From: X23 sp050251575
GTDB taxonomy: Bacteria; Bacillota; Clostridia; SK-Y3
Assembly (NCBI GenBank): GCA_050251575.1
Contig: JBFWMP010000007.1
Coordinates: 1 to 40,654 of the forward strand
Length of the DNA: 40,654 nucleotides
Direction: 5' to 3'
The notes below the pieces were generated by a model. It saw nothing but the letters and a program-made list of their open reading frames with translations. It made no database searches and had not been told where the DNA came from. The translations under genes were made by a program, and so were the position numbers. This document shows positions 25,509 to 33,903 of the stretch, piece by piece (the first letter of the stretch is position 1; every line of letters begins with the position of its first letter).

Positions 25509-26552
25509 TTAATTAAAAGGATGCTCAAGATCATATTCTTTTGCTAACCTTTTAATATCCTCGACTACAGCATCGGAAATTTCTATGCCTTCTTGCTCCC
25601 TTTTTAAGGATAGATTATATTCAATCTCTCCGGGAATCATAACCTCTTTAAACCCTGGAGAAGTAGGACAGGCCTTAAATTCGTCAAACATAGAATCAAC
25701 ACGTTCTTTAAATAGTTCTACAGGCATAAGCTTACTTATGTCAAATACACCCATGAAATAGCCTACATTCTGTGGATTTTCAAAATCAGTCCAAAAGGGA
25801 TATGTGCGTCTGCAATCAAGTGCTCCACCCAAACAGCTGCAAATAATATCGATAATGAAACCGATAGCATATCCTTTTGGGCCACCAAAAGGAAGCATAG
25901 CACCTGCTAAAGCCTCACTAGGATCTGTTGTAGGCGCACCATCCTTGTCTACACACCAGGAATCGGGAATGCTCTTTCCTTCCTTTTGGGCAAGAACAAC
26001 CTTGCCTCTTGCCACTACACTCGTTGCCATGTCCAGTACAAAAGAAGGATATCTGCCTGCCGGAATAGCCACAGATAGTGGATTTGTCCCCAGCATAGGT
26101 TTTGCTCCGCCTGTAGGTACAACTGATGCTTCTGAATTACACATGGCTACACCAATCATATTATGTTTGGCAGCATACATTGTATAGTAAGCTCCGATTC
26201 CAAAATGGTTTCCGTTTTTAACAGTAGCAAAGCAGCTACCCTGTTTCTTTGCTCTTTCAATACACATATCCATAACCTGCATGGCAACAGATGTTCCTAT
26301 TCCATTTTTGCCATCAACAGCTAAAACTGAATCAGAACCACTTATGATTTCAGGTACTACATTTGCTGCCACAACACCAGATTTAACTCTTGTGGCATAA
26401 GTTCTGAAACGCGATACACCATGAGAACCAATACCTCTTAGATCAGCCTGTACAAGGCTGTCAGCAAAAACATCAGCTTCTTTTTCGCCCAAACCGGCTT
26501 TTCCCATGAGTTCAATACCAAATTTCTTAAGTTTTTCTGCGTTATATTTCAT
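25509..26552 (-). CDS. LDH2/MDH2 family NAD(P)-dependent 2-hydroxyacid dehydrogenase
   Basis: Members of this non-Rossmann dehydrogenase family oxidise L-malate, L-lactate, ureidoglycolate, diketogulonate or sulfolactate. The signatures are the catalytic His in RGIGSHGVSRF (near residue 48), VKNGNHFGIGAYYTMYA (near 120), and GTNPLSVAIPAG and FVLDMATSVVARGKV in the cofactor region. At 347 residues it is normal. AAGGATG precedes the ATG by about eleven bases. It begins 36 bases after tctA, so it is almost certainly co-transcribed. It likely acts on the acid imported by the Tct system, opposite in stereospecificity to the D-2-hydroxyacid dehydrogenase upstream. Confidence 0.92.
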   Translation of the reverse strand: MKYNAEKLKKFGIELMGKAGLGEKEADVFADSLVQADLRGIGSHGVSRFRTYATRVKSGVVAANVVPEIISGSDSVLAVDGKNGIGTSVAMQVMDMCIERAKKQGSCFATVKNGNHFGIGAYYTMYAAKHNMIGVAMCNSEASVVPTGGAKPMLGTNPLSVAIPAGRYPSFVLDMATSVVARGKVVLAQKEGKSIPDSWCVDKDGAPTTDPSEALAGAMLPFGGPKGYAIGFIIDIICSCLGGALDCRRTYPFWTDFENPQNVGYFMGVFDISKLMPVELFKERVDSMFDEFKACPTSPGFKEVMIPGEIEYNLSLKREQEGIEISDAVVEDIKRLAKEYDLEHPFN

Positions 26553-26588
26553 ATTAAATCATCCTTTTTAAATATTTTGAAAAGTACC

Positions 26589-28109
26589 TTATTTGCTAAC
26601 TTCAACAACCTTTTGCTTTTTAAAAACTTCATGTTTGGTCGTAAAAGCTATTGTTAATACAGTAAAAATAATAAAAGCAGCCGCAATAGGTTCAGTAATA
26701 AAAGGCCTAAAACTTCCGTCACTTAATCCCAAACCTCTTAGAAGATTTGTCTCAACAAGAGGACCTAATATAAATCCAAGGACTATAGGAGTTAGCGGAA
26801 ATGCTAATTTCTGAAGTATATATCCTACTACTCCAAAAATTACCATTGACAGCACGTCAAACATTGAATTGTTAAGAGCAAACGTTCCTACTACGCAGAA
26901 TATGAATACAACAGATAACATAATATGCTGCGGAATAGAAAGAAGTTTTACAAATAACCTTAGACCCATAAACTCTTGTATGATCATAAATATGTTTGCA
27001 ATGAATAGGGCAGCAAATATACCGTATACAAGCACCCCATCAGTATTGAATAAGTTTGGTCCTGGAGTGATATTGTGGATGGTAAATCCAGCAAGTATAA
27101 CAGCAGTTGTACTATCACCAGGGATACCGAGTGTAAGCAAGGGGACAAGCGCACCGCCAGTTGTAGCATTATTAGCTGATTCTGATGCTACTATACCGTC
27201 AATTATACCTGTGCCAAACTTTTCAGGATTCTTTGATCTTTTCTGTGCCATACCATAAGCAAACATATTGCTTACACCACCACCAATACCCGGAAGAATG
27301 CCAATAGCTGTCCCTATAAATGAAGATTGCAACATGTTTCCCATTTGACTTTTGAATTCCTTCATAGTGAAGCCGAAACCTTTTATATTATAATCTGTAA
27401 AAACTTCTGCTGAGCTTGCAAGGTTTCCTTTCCTGCTTTTCTTTTCAGCTAATTCAAAAATCTGTGGAAGTGCAAACAATCCTATAAGAACCGGTAAAGT
27501 ACTAAATCCTCCGACCAGGTTAGGAATTCCAAATGTCAATCGTGTAGCTGCACTTACAGGAGCAATGCCGGCAAATGCAGCTGTAATACCCAATAGACAT
27601 GCCAGTAAGCCTTTGACAAGCGATCCTGAAGAAAGTCCTGATACCATTGTTAAAGAAAATAACGCGATAGCACAATATTCAAAGGGACCGAACTGAACGG
27701 CGATTCTGGCAAGGGAAGGTGCTACCAGCATTAAAATAATCAAACTAAAAATACCACCTAAAAAAGAATATACTATACCGATGCCCAGAGCTTTGCCAGC
27801 TTCACCCTTTTGTCTCATCGGATGTCCATCAAAAGTTGTTGCAATGGATGCAGGCGTGCCGGGAATATTCAATAGAACTGCCGAAATCAGTCCACCGGAT
27901 ACACCCCCGATATATACTGCGCATAACAATGCTAAGCCTCCTATTGGCTCCATTCCATATGTAAGCGGCAAAAACAAAGTTACACCCATTGTAGCTGATA
28001 TACCCGGAATAGAACCGAATATAATGCCAGCGAATACTCCTACAAAAATAAGAAACATCGTTTCTACAGTTAAAACTGATAGAAATCCTGCTATCAACAT
28101 ATCTAACAT
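26589..28109 (-). CDS. tctA: tripartite tricarboxylate transporter large permease TctA
   Basis: Large membrane subunit of a binding-protein-dependent secondary carrier. The protein has 506 residues with many hydrophobic segments. The two family motifs are present: GSIPGISATMGVTLFLPLTY near residue 35 and the second-half counterpart GILPGIGGGVSNMFAYGMAQ, plus LLTLGIPGDSTTAVILAGF. It is directly downstream of tctB (11 bases), giving the usual B-A order. Energy comes from an ion gradient, not ATP. Confidence 0.95.
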   Translation of the reverse strand: MLDMLIAGFLSVLTVETMFLIFVGVFAGIIFGSIPGISATMGVTLFLPLTYGMEPIGGLALLCAVYIGGVSGGLISAVLLNIPGTPASIATTFDGHPMRQKGEAGKALGIGIVYSFLGGIFSLIILMLVAPSLARIAVQFGPFEYCAIALFSLTMVSGLSSGSLVKGLLACLLGITAAFAGIAPVSAATRLTFGIPNLVGGFSTLPVLIGLFALPQIFELAEKKSRKGNLASSAEVFTDYNIKGFGFTMKEFKSQMGNMLQSSFIGTAIGILPGIGGGVSNMFAYGMAQKRSKNPEKFGTGIIDGIVASESANNATTGGALVPLLTLGIPGDSTTAVILAGFTIHNITPGPNLFNTDGVLVYGIFAALFIANIFMIIQEFMGLRLFVKLLSIPQHIMLSVVFIFCVVGTFALNNSMFDVLSMVIFGVVGYILQKLAFPLTPIVLGFILGPLVETNLLRGLGLSDGSFRPFITEPIAAAFIIFTVLTIAFTTKHEVFKKQKVVEVSK

Positions 28110-28120
28110 TTATTTCACCT

Positions 28121-28612
28121 CTATCCTAATATACCGTTTGAAATCATTACGTTGAAAAAAACTCTAAAAACATAATATACTGCAAATGTAGTAACTAAAG
28201 ATATTACGGCTGTCCTTAGATATTTATTCTCACCCTCAGGGGACAGCAAAGTAATAAGAGCAAATAAAAGAATTGGTGTTAAAATCATAAAACCTATTGA
28301 CTCTAGTAATAAAACATATGCAAATAATAGTACAACTACTATAAGCAGTATAATGTTTGGCTTAAACTTAACTTCTCGCCTTGCTTCTTCAGCATTTTTG
28401 TCTTGACTTGAGGCAATCTTTTTGCGGCTAGAATAATGTCCAACAATTAACATAATAGATAAAATTATTGTCAACCCGAAAACAATTTTAGGAACAAAAT
28501 CCGGTCCTATTTTTGCTACAGATTGAGGAAAAGAGAAAGTAGATACATAGCCTAAAATACCAAAAACTAAGAACAAAAGTGCACCAATTAAATTCTTATT
28601 TCTTTCAAGCAA
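28121..28612 (-). CDS. tctB: tripartite tricarboxylate transporter small permease TctB
   Basis: Small membrane subunit with four predicted membrane segments and a charged loop (about residues 60-80, KKIASSQDKNAEEARREVKF). The frame is open upstream to 28681, but the ribosome binding site AGAGGTG lies within it. A TTG at 28612, eight bases after this site, gives 163 residues starting LLERNKNLIGALLFLVFG, the family size and start. GTG or other codons upstream lack a binding site. Confidence 0.85.
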   Translation of the reverse strand: MLERNKNLIGALLFLVFGILGYVSTFSFPQSVAKIGPDFVPKIVFGLTIILSIMLIVGHYSSRKKIASSQDKNAEEARREVKFKPNIILLIVVVLLFAYVLLLESIGFMILTPILLFALITLLSPEGENKYLRTAVISLVTTFAVYYVFRVFFNVMISNGILG

Positions 28613-28763
28613 AATTTTCACCTCTTTATAAGCACTTAATAATTTAAGTAAATAGTAAACAATAGATAGAAACAAATTCAAACCATTTCTTATATTTTCT
28701 ATTTCCCGCCTATGGATTTACAATAATGTTTTACTATGCTATACTATTCTCGTTATAAGATAC

Positions 28764-28827
28764 CCTCCCTTTTGACTTTTTTTGCTGTGTTGCGACAGCA
28801 TATATTATTATATTATCAAAAGGGAGG
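28764..28827 (-). promoter_or_regulatory. nested hairpin in the tctC-tctB gap
   Basis: CCTCCCTTTTGA (28764-28775) is the exact complement of TCAAAAGGGAGG (28816-28827). Inside lies a second hairpin, GCTGT/ACAGC around six bases (28784-28799). It directly follows the tctC stop on the transcribed strand and precedes tctB by about 150 bases. Such a structure could stabilise tctC mRNA or attenuate read-through so that binding protein outnumbers permease. Confidence 0.55.
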
Positions 28828-28834
28828 AGATTAA

Positions 28835-29902
28835 TTATTTCCCAAGACCTGCAAGAAACTTTTCTTTAAAGGAAGATAGATGAGAAGTTTCTTTTTTAAT
28901 AAGCTCTAAAGATTCCTTTTCTGGTAAATAATTTGGAAGAACATTCATTTCTTTAGCTTTTGCTATAAACTCTTCATTTTGAATGACTTTATCCATAGCC
29001 TTACTAAATTTATCAACTACTTCTTGAGGGGTATCTTTCGGAAATGCGAAATAATAATATTTATTGAAATCCATTTCATAACCTTGCTCTGTCGCTGTAG
29101 GTATATCAGGGAAGTTAGGATGTCTCTCCGCAGACATCGACGCAAGAATTGTAAATTCACCAGTGTCAACATAGCTCTGTACGTCTTTATAAGCAGACTG
29201 GATTAACGATACCTTCTTACCTGATAAAGCTACAATTCTTTCTGCAGTGCCGCCTATATCAGCAAGTTTAATCTCCTGCCCAAGCTCATTGCCTAAAGCG
29301 ATACCTGTAAGATGAGGCCATCCACCTGTTTGCATTGCCCAGCTTATTTGACCCGGATTTGCTTTAGCGTACTCTTCAAGTTCTTTAAGATTTTTGTATG
29401 GTGCATCTGCTCTTGCAACGATAACCCAATCTCTACCTGCAAGTGCTATCCCAGGTATTTTCCAAACAGACATATCATAATTGATAAGACCTGATAACGT
29501 AGGAACAAATGTTGAAGCAACATCATACCAAAATACGGTATAACCATCAGGCTTAGATGAGAGAACTTTCTGCATCGCGATAGTTCCTGTACCACCTGCT
29601 TGATTAACTATTACGAATGATTGTCCCATTTCTTTTTCCATATACTGAGAGATCAATCTTGCAGTGGCATCTGTGTCTCCTCCGGGATTCGAAGGAAGAA
29701 TTACTTGAATAGGTTTTGTAGGGTAGTCAATTTTTTTAGAAGTATCTTTACTGTTATCTGTAGGAACATCAGAAGCTTTAGTGGTACCATTTGCCGGTGC
29801 GGGTGCCGGTTCCGGAGTTTTGCTTGAGCAAGCGGTAAACATGCTGGTAAATAATAAAGTTATCACGAGAATTAATACTGCCGATTTACTAATCTTTTTC
29901 AT
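28835..29902 (-). CDS. tctC: TctC/Bug family solute-binding lipoprotein
   Basis: Extracytoplasmic receptor of the Tct transporter. A lipoprotein signal peptide ends in FTAC (Cys near residue 25), followed by a Pro/Ala/Thr-rich tether. The Bug fold starts at DYPTKPIQVILPSNPGGDTD; these first loops bind the carboxylates of the ligand. At 355 residues it is slightly long because of the tether. It precedes tctB and tctA, as is usual for the C-B-A order. The ligand cannot be read from sequence, but the flanking enzymes suggest a hydroxy-dicarboxylate or related acid. Confidence 0.95.
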   Translation of the reverse strand: MKKISKSAVLILVITLLFTSMFTACSSKTPEPAPAPANGTTKASDVPTDNSKDTSKKIDYPTKPIQVILPSNPGGDTDATARLISQYMEKEMGQSFVIVNQAGGTGTIAMQKVLSSKPDGYTVFWYDVASTFVPTLSGLINYDMSVWKIPGIALAGRDWVIVARADAPYKNLKELEEYAKANPGQISWAMQTGGWPHLTGIALGNELGQEIKLADIGGTAERIVALSGKKVSLIQSAYKDVQSYVDTGEFTILASMSAERHPNFPDIPTATEQGYEMDFNKYYYFAFPKDTPQEVVDKFSKAMDKVIQNEEFIAKAKEMNVLPNYLPEKESLELIKKETSHLSSFKEKFLAGLGK

Positions 29903-29957
29903 AAAATAATCCTCCTTTTATTGAGTATCTCAATACTCTCATGTGCTGTGGATAAGA

Positions 29958-30980
29958 TTACACCATCTGATAATCAACTAAGCTGTCGAGTATATCCTTG
30001 TTAGCAACATTTCTTTTATGTATTATTCTGCTTTGAAAAACATCTGAAATTAGCTTGGCGGATATTACATGCATATTTTTCAAAGATTCTACGCCGTAAA
30101 AAGCACTGTGTGGAGTAAATACGGTATTGTTTAATTCTCTCAGAGAGCTATCGGAACTAAGAGGTTCTTTTTCAAAAACGTCAAGTCCTGCACAAGAAAT
30201 TTCTCCATTAGCCAAAGCTTGCGCTAAATCTTCCTCGTTTATCAAAGGTCCTCTTGATATGTTTACTATCATTGAACTCTTTTTCATCTTTTTAAAAGCT
30301 TCTTTATTAAAGATGTGATATGTATCTTTTACAAGAGGAGCATGAAGGGAAACAATGTCTGACTGTTCCAAAAGCTCGTCGAATGTAACGACTTCCACAT
30401 CATGTTCTTTAGCAGCATTATAGTCCATATAAGGGTCACAAGAAATAACCCTGCTTTTAAAGCCCTTTCTGAAGACATCAGCCATAGGTCTTGCAGAAGT
30501 CCCAAATCCAAACAATCCTACTGTCATATCACTCAATCTCGTTGGCATAGGACCTTTGCCTTTTGGCCATTCACCCTTTCTTATGCTGCTGTCATAATAA
30601 CAAATGTTTCTTAGCAGCGAAAGAATCAATGCACTGGCATGGGTTACGAGCTCTTCGTGACAAAAGCCCGGCATGAAATACACCACTTTACCTTTTTCAC
30701 TTGCTGCTTCAAGGTCAACTGAATTAACTCCGATACCATATCTGACAATGCATTTAGCTTTAATATTTTCAATAACTTTTCTTGTTATTGGCGGATTACC
30801 ACAGCATAGCAGAATATCGGCATCTTTAGCTTTATCGATGATGTCATCTTCACTCGTTAAGTGATAAAGTACTAGTTCACCTCCTTTCTCATTGATTACT
30901 TGTTGTTCTATATCGAAACAACCTTCGTTATCCCAATAATTGCAATCTACGACAACAGCTTTGAAACTTACTTCGCTCAT
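29958..30980 (-). CDS. D-isomer specific 2-hydroxyacid dehydrogenase
   Basis: NAD(H)-dependent oxidoreductase of the phosphoglycerate dehydrogenase/C-terminal-binding-protein type. It has the substrate-binding Arg region IVRYGIGVNSVDLEAA (near residue 90), the dinucleotide loop GLFGFGTSARP, in which the usual third Gly is Ala, NISRGPLINEEDLAQAL with a catalytic Arg, DVFEKEPL, and the catalytic His in TPHSAFYG. At 340 residues there is no ACT domain, so serine-synthesis SerA is unlikely. It is the first gene after the cluster promoter, 55 bases ahead of tctC. It may interconvert the imported acid and its keto form, or reduce a keto-acid product. Confidence 0.9.
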   Translation of the reverse strand: MSEVSFKAVVVDCNYWDNEGCFDIEQQVINEKGGELVLYHLTSEDDIIDKAKDADILLCCGNPPITRKVIENIKAKCIVRYGIGVNSVDLEAASEKGKVVYFMPGFCHEELVTHASALILSLLRNICYYDSSIRKGEWPKGKGPMPTRLSDMTVGLFGFGTSARPMADVFRKGFKSRVISCDPYMDYNAAKEHDVEVVTFDELLEQSDIVSLHAPLVKDTYHIFNKEAFKKMKKSSMIVNISRGPLINEEDLAQALANGEISCAGLDVFEKEPLSSDSSLRELNNTVFTPHSAFYGVESLKNMHVISAKLISDVFQSRIIHKRNVANKDILDSLVDYQMV

Positions 30981-31016
30981 ACAAGCCCCTCCCTGATTAA
31001 ATTAAAATATATTTCT

Positions 31017-31073
31017 AGATGATAAATCATCTGAAAATCATAGTTATATAATCCTTAATTATGCCTAATACAA
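31017..31073 (-). promoter_or_regulatory. candidate promoter and operator of the hydroxyacid cluster
   Basis: On the minus strand TTGTAT (31068-31073), a 17-base spacer and TATATA (31045-31050) form a plausible promoter. AGATGAT/ATCATCT with a two-base centre (31017-31032) lies where the first transcribed bases would be, a suitable repressor site. It differs from the sites in front of the FadR-type regulator gene. Confidence 0.45.
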
Positions 31074-31414
31074 TATAAGAAAACACTACACAGGTTTATT
31101 TGGGTTTGCTATAGAAAATTCAACTGAACCAGAAACAATAAGATTCCTTTCTGTCAAATAGGCAAATTATAATTCTAGCGGGTATTATTTACAAAGGCTG
31201 ATTGGAAATTCAGATATACGATAACTTTAAGCTTCTAACTGACGCAAGAAGGAATCTTCGAGAGTTTCATTAAAAATTCAAAACTCTCAAAACTTATTAC
31301 CGTACTCAAACACTAATTAATACCTTCTTCGGATTTGATGATGTTACCTAATAACTTGAACTGATATACTTAATTATATAAATTGTGTGAAAAATTTTAT
31401 ATCTTAATATTAAA
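31074..31414. other. intergenic region, no gene recognised
   Basis: AT-rich stretch between the regulator gene and the cluster promoter. It holds one clear inverted repeat, GAGAGTTT/AAACTCTC (31260-31288), without a T-tract. No open frame with a ribosome binding site, RNA gene or riboswitch was recognised. Confidence 0.5.
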
Positions 31415-32134
31415 TCAAACAATGTCATCAAAAATACTAAAATCTATTTCACCTTTTTTATTTTGAAAGAACTTTTCGGCATTTCTTAAATGGTTAAGCA
31501 TTGCTTCCTTGGCACTCGCAAGATCGTTTCTCTCTATAGCTTCTAGAATAGCTTTATGCTCTTGTATAATCTCTTGATCTCTGCCACGGGGCTTCGCTGC
31601 TCTCCATCTTGATTTAGCTGTTACCGTAAGAGCCAGATCTTCTATAGATACTAAGAAAGCATTATGACTAGCTTGCGCCAAAGCAATATGAAATTCGCGA
31701 TCAGCTTCAAAATTGCTTGGATCTTTTTCCAAATCCTCTACTGACTTTCTGATAGCCGTTATATCCTTTGGAGTGGCTCTCAAAAATACAAGTTGAAGCA
31801 TAAATATTTCCACAACTTTACGAAATTCTATAAAATCAAGAATAACATCTCCTTGACTTGAAACTTCTATTACATTCATTGCTTTTTGCACATTTTTAAA
31901 ATCCCTGATAACTACCTTTTTATTACCTTGACCTCCAATAACACCAAGAAACTCTAGTATTGCAAGACTTTCCCTTAGTGAGCCCCGGCTCACTCCTAGC
32001 GTTGTCGAAAGCTCCCTTTCGGACGGAAGTTCATCACCAATTTTAATTTGCCCACTGGAAAGGGCATGAAATAGTTGCTCTAGTATCATTTTGGGTATTT
32101 TGGGGGTAGTTTCTATTTTGTCTAAAAAATCCAT
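31415..32134 (-). CDS. FadR subfamily GntR transcriptional regulator
   Basis: N-terminal winged helix-turn-helix (KIGDELPSERELSTTLGVSRGSLRESLAILEFLGVI, read in two parts) and a C-terminal all-helical FCD effector domain with the likely metal-binding His and Asp positions (DREFHIALAQASHN, HKAILEAI). FCD regulators typically respond to organic acids. The GTG at 32140 is too close to AAGGAA; the ATG at 32134 is at eight bases and gives 239 residues. It lies upstream of and parallel to the hydroxyacid/Tct cluster, which it probably controls. Repression relieved by the imported acid is the usual mode. Confidence 0.92.
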   Translation of the reverse strand: MDFLDKIETTPKIPKMILEQLFHALSSGQIKIGDELPSERELSTTLGVSRGSLRESLAILEFLGVIGGQGNKKVVIRDFKNVQKAMNVIEVSSQGDVILDFIEFRKVVEIFMLQLVFLRATPKDITAIRKSVEDLEKDPSNFEADREFHIALAQASHNAFLVSIEDLALTVTAKSRWRAAKPRGRDQEIIQEHKAILEAIERNDLASAKEAMLNHLRNAEKFFQNKKGEIDFSIFDDIV

Positions 32135-32156
32135 ATTCACACTTCCTTTTTGTATT

Positions 32157-32226
32157 TGGTCCTACCATCTAACAGTATGACTGTTTACTTGTCTAAGTAT
32201 ATAACTATTCACCAAATAAGACAAGT
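32157..32226 (-). promoter_or_regulatory. regulator promoter with two palindromic operator candidates
   Basis: Minus-strand TTGTCT (32219-32224), 17 bases, TATACT (32196-32201) is a good promoter. Downstream of it are AACAGT-ATG-ACTGTT (32171-32185) and TGGT-CCT-ACCA (32157-32167, plus-strand reading). The second fits the FadR-subfamily operator form TGGTnnnACCA exactly. ACTTGTCT/AGACAAGT (32187-32194 and 32219-32226) also flank the promoter symmetrically. Autoregulation is the likely function. Confidence 0.7.
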
Positions 32227-32336
32227 ACTTTACAGAAAATTTCTTATATTTTTTCAAAAAAAGAAAGCAAGAGGGGGTTTTTAGCCTTCCATCCCTTGCT
32301 TCCTAGAACTCTCTACTACTAGAAATAAAATCAACT

Positions 32337-32374
32337 AAAAAAACAGGAGGACGGTTTGAAGTGCTTCCGTCCTC
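32337..32374 (-). terminator. intrinsic terminator of the ABC exporter operon
   Basis: On the minus strand GAGGACGG and CCGTCCTC pair around a twelve-base loop and are followed by CTG and T7. It begins five bases after the permease stop codon. Confidence 0.88.
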
Positions 32375-32379
32375 TTATT

Positions 32380-33039
32380 TCAAAATTCTCTATCATTATA
32401 AAACTTTACCGAAAGCCCATATGATATCAGCAGTAATGCTGCTATGGCAGACATTAATAAGGCTGCTACTGCTTGATCCGACTTTCCGGCAAAGAAGCTC
32501 TCTAGTGCTTTAACCCATGCTTCATCCCTGTTATGCACAATAAAGCTGACCAATATATTGATTCCAAAGAAGAAAATGAAAAAGAGAGTAAAGTTCACAA
32601 ATCTGGCTTTCATATACCCTACTTTAAAGAATATAGGAAAGTATATTGCATTCATCAGGCTGAAGGAAAACAGTGCCCCTAAGAAATACTCCAATGTAAT
32701 AGGATACGTCTTTAAAGGTATTCCTGATATCGAAATAACCTGACTGATAACAGCATAGGCTAAAATCGCTATAGTTAGAAAAATGACCGCTGAGATATAT
32801 CTTGCAAGCACAATTTGTGACCTCTTGATAGGCAAGCTGTTAAGTATCATGTAAGAATTATTTTTATCTTCGTATGCACATGAGGTTATAATCAGCATAT
32901 AAGTCATAGCAACGACTCCGGCGGGAAACATTGCCGGTCCCATTGATTGGAATGCAAACACCAGAAATATAATATACAACATCGCAAATACTATCTGTTT
33001 CTTTTGAATAAGTATGTCCTTTAATATCAAATTAAACAT
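32380..33039 (-). CDS. ABC-2 type exporter permease
   Basis: A 219-residue membrane protein with six hydrophobic segments, of the short ABC-2 class often paired with YtrA-type regulators. The central segment SCAYEDKNNSYMILNSLPIKRSQIVLARY is characteristic of this class. GGGAGGG precedes the ATG at 33039; the open frame upstream belongs to the ATPase gene. The start overlaps the ATPase stop by eight bases, indicating translational coupling. The substrate is unknown; related systems answer cell-envelope antibiotics. Confidence 0.87.
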   Translation of the reverse strand: MFNLILKDILIQKKQIVFAMLYIIFLVFAFQSMGPAMFPAGVVAMTYMLIITSCAYEDKNNSYMILNSLPIKRSQIVLARYISAVIFLTIAILAYAVISQVISISGIPLKTYPITLEYFLGALFSFSLMNAIYFPIFFKVGYMKARFVNFTLFFIFFFGINILVSFIVHNRDEAWVKALESFFAGKSDQAVAALLMSAIAALLLISYGLSVKFYNDREF

Positions 33040-33901
33040 TGTATTCCCTCCCTGTATAATGTAACATGACATCTTCCAATGACGGCTTTTCGATGACAAT
33101 ATTTTCTCCAAAAGTCTTTTTGGCCTGTTTCCGGTCCTTTACCAGCGCTTCAAAACCGAATTTATTCTCCCGGACACCAATAAAATTAGCTCTTGTATCT
33201 TTATCCAACATCTCTTTCTGACCTCTTATAAGACCGTAATTATCCAATAGATTGTCTTTTTCTAAGCTAAATACAATTTCCCCTTCCTGAATCATTGTTA
33301 CATAGTCGGCAATTTTGTCCAAGTCAGAGGTAATATGGGTTGAGAAAAATACTGCTTTCTCGTCGCTTTGAATAAATTCGGATAATATTTGCAATAGCTC
33401 ACTTCTTACTATAGGGTCCAATCCCGATGTAGGCTCATCCATGATTAAGAGATCTGCATTATGTGACAACGCAACCGCTAAAGAAAACTTCATTTTCATT
33501 CCTTTAGAAAGCTCTTTTATCTTTTTATTCAAAGGCAGGTTAAAAGCCTTGCTATATTTTTTGAATGCTTCTTCATTCCATGCCGCATATATAGGAGCAA
33601 TAATACGCTTCATCTCCTCTGCAGTCAGCTCTTCATAAAAGTGGTTTTCATCAAATACAAATCCTATTCTGTTTTTTATTTCTTGCTCATTGCGAATATG
33701 GTCCATACCAAAGACTCTGATTTCTCCTTGGTCCTTCTTCAATAGATTCATAATCAGCTTGATGGTTGTACTTTTTCCTGCTCCATTCGGTCCGATAAAT
33801 CCCATAATATACCCTTTTTCAAGTGTAATATTGACATTCTTTAAACTAAAATTCTTAAAACCTTTTCTTAAGTTTTTGATTTCTAGTATTGGTGCTGTCA
33901 T
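33032..33901 (-). CDS. ABC transporter ATP-binding protein
   Basis: Cytoplasmic ATPase of the exporter. Walker A is GPNGAGKST near residue 38, the signature is LSKGMKMKFSLA, Walker B is LLIMDEPTSGLD, and the switch His is in FFSTHI. About 70 residues follow the core as a C-terminal extension. At 289 residues it is normal. The start lies two bases after the regulator stop, with GAGGAGG inside the regulator's last codons. Confidence 0.94.
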   Translation of the reverse strand: MTAPILEIKNLRKGFKNFSLKNVNITLEKGYIMGFIGPNGAGKSTTIKLIMNLLKKDQGEIRVFGMDHIRNEQEIKNRIGFVFDENHFYEELTAEEMKRIIAPIYAAWNEEAFKKYSKAFNLPLNKKIKELSKGMKMKFSLAVALSHNADLLIMDEPTSGLDPIVRSELLQILSEFIQSDEKAVFFSTHITSDLDKIADYVTMIQEGEIVFSLEKDNLLDNYGLIRGQKEMLDKDTRANFIGVRENKFGFEALVKDRKQAKKTFGENIVIEKPSLEDVMLHYTGREYNV

Positions 33902-33903
33902 CT

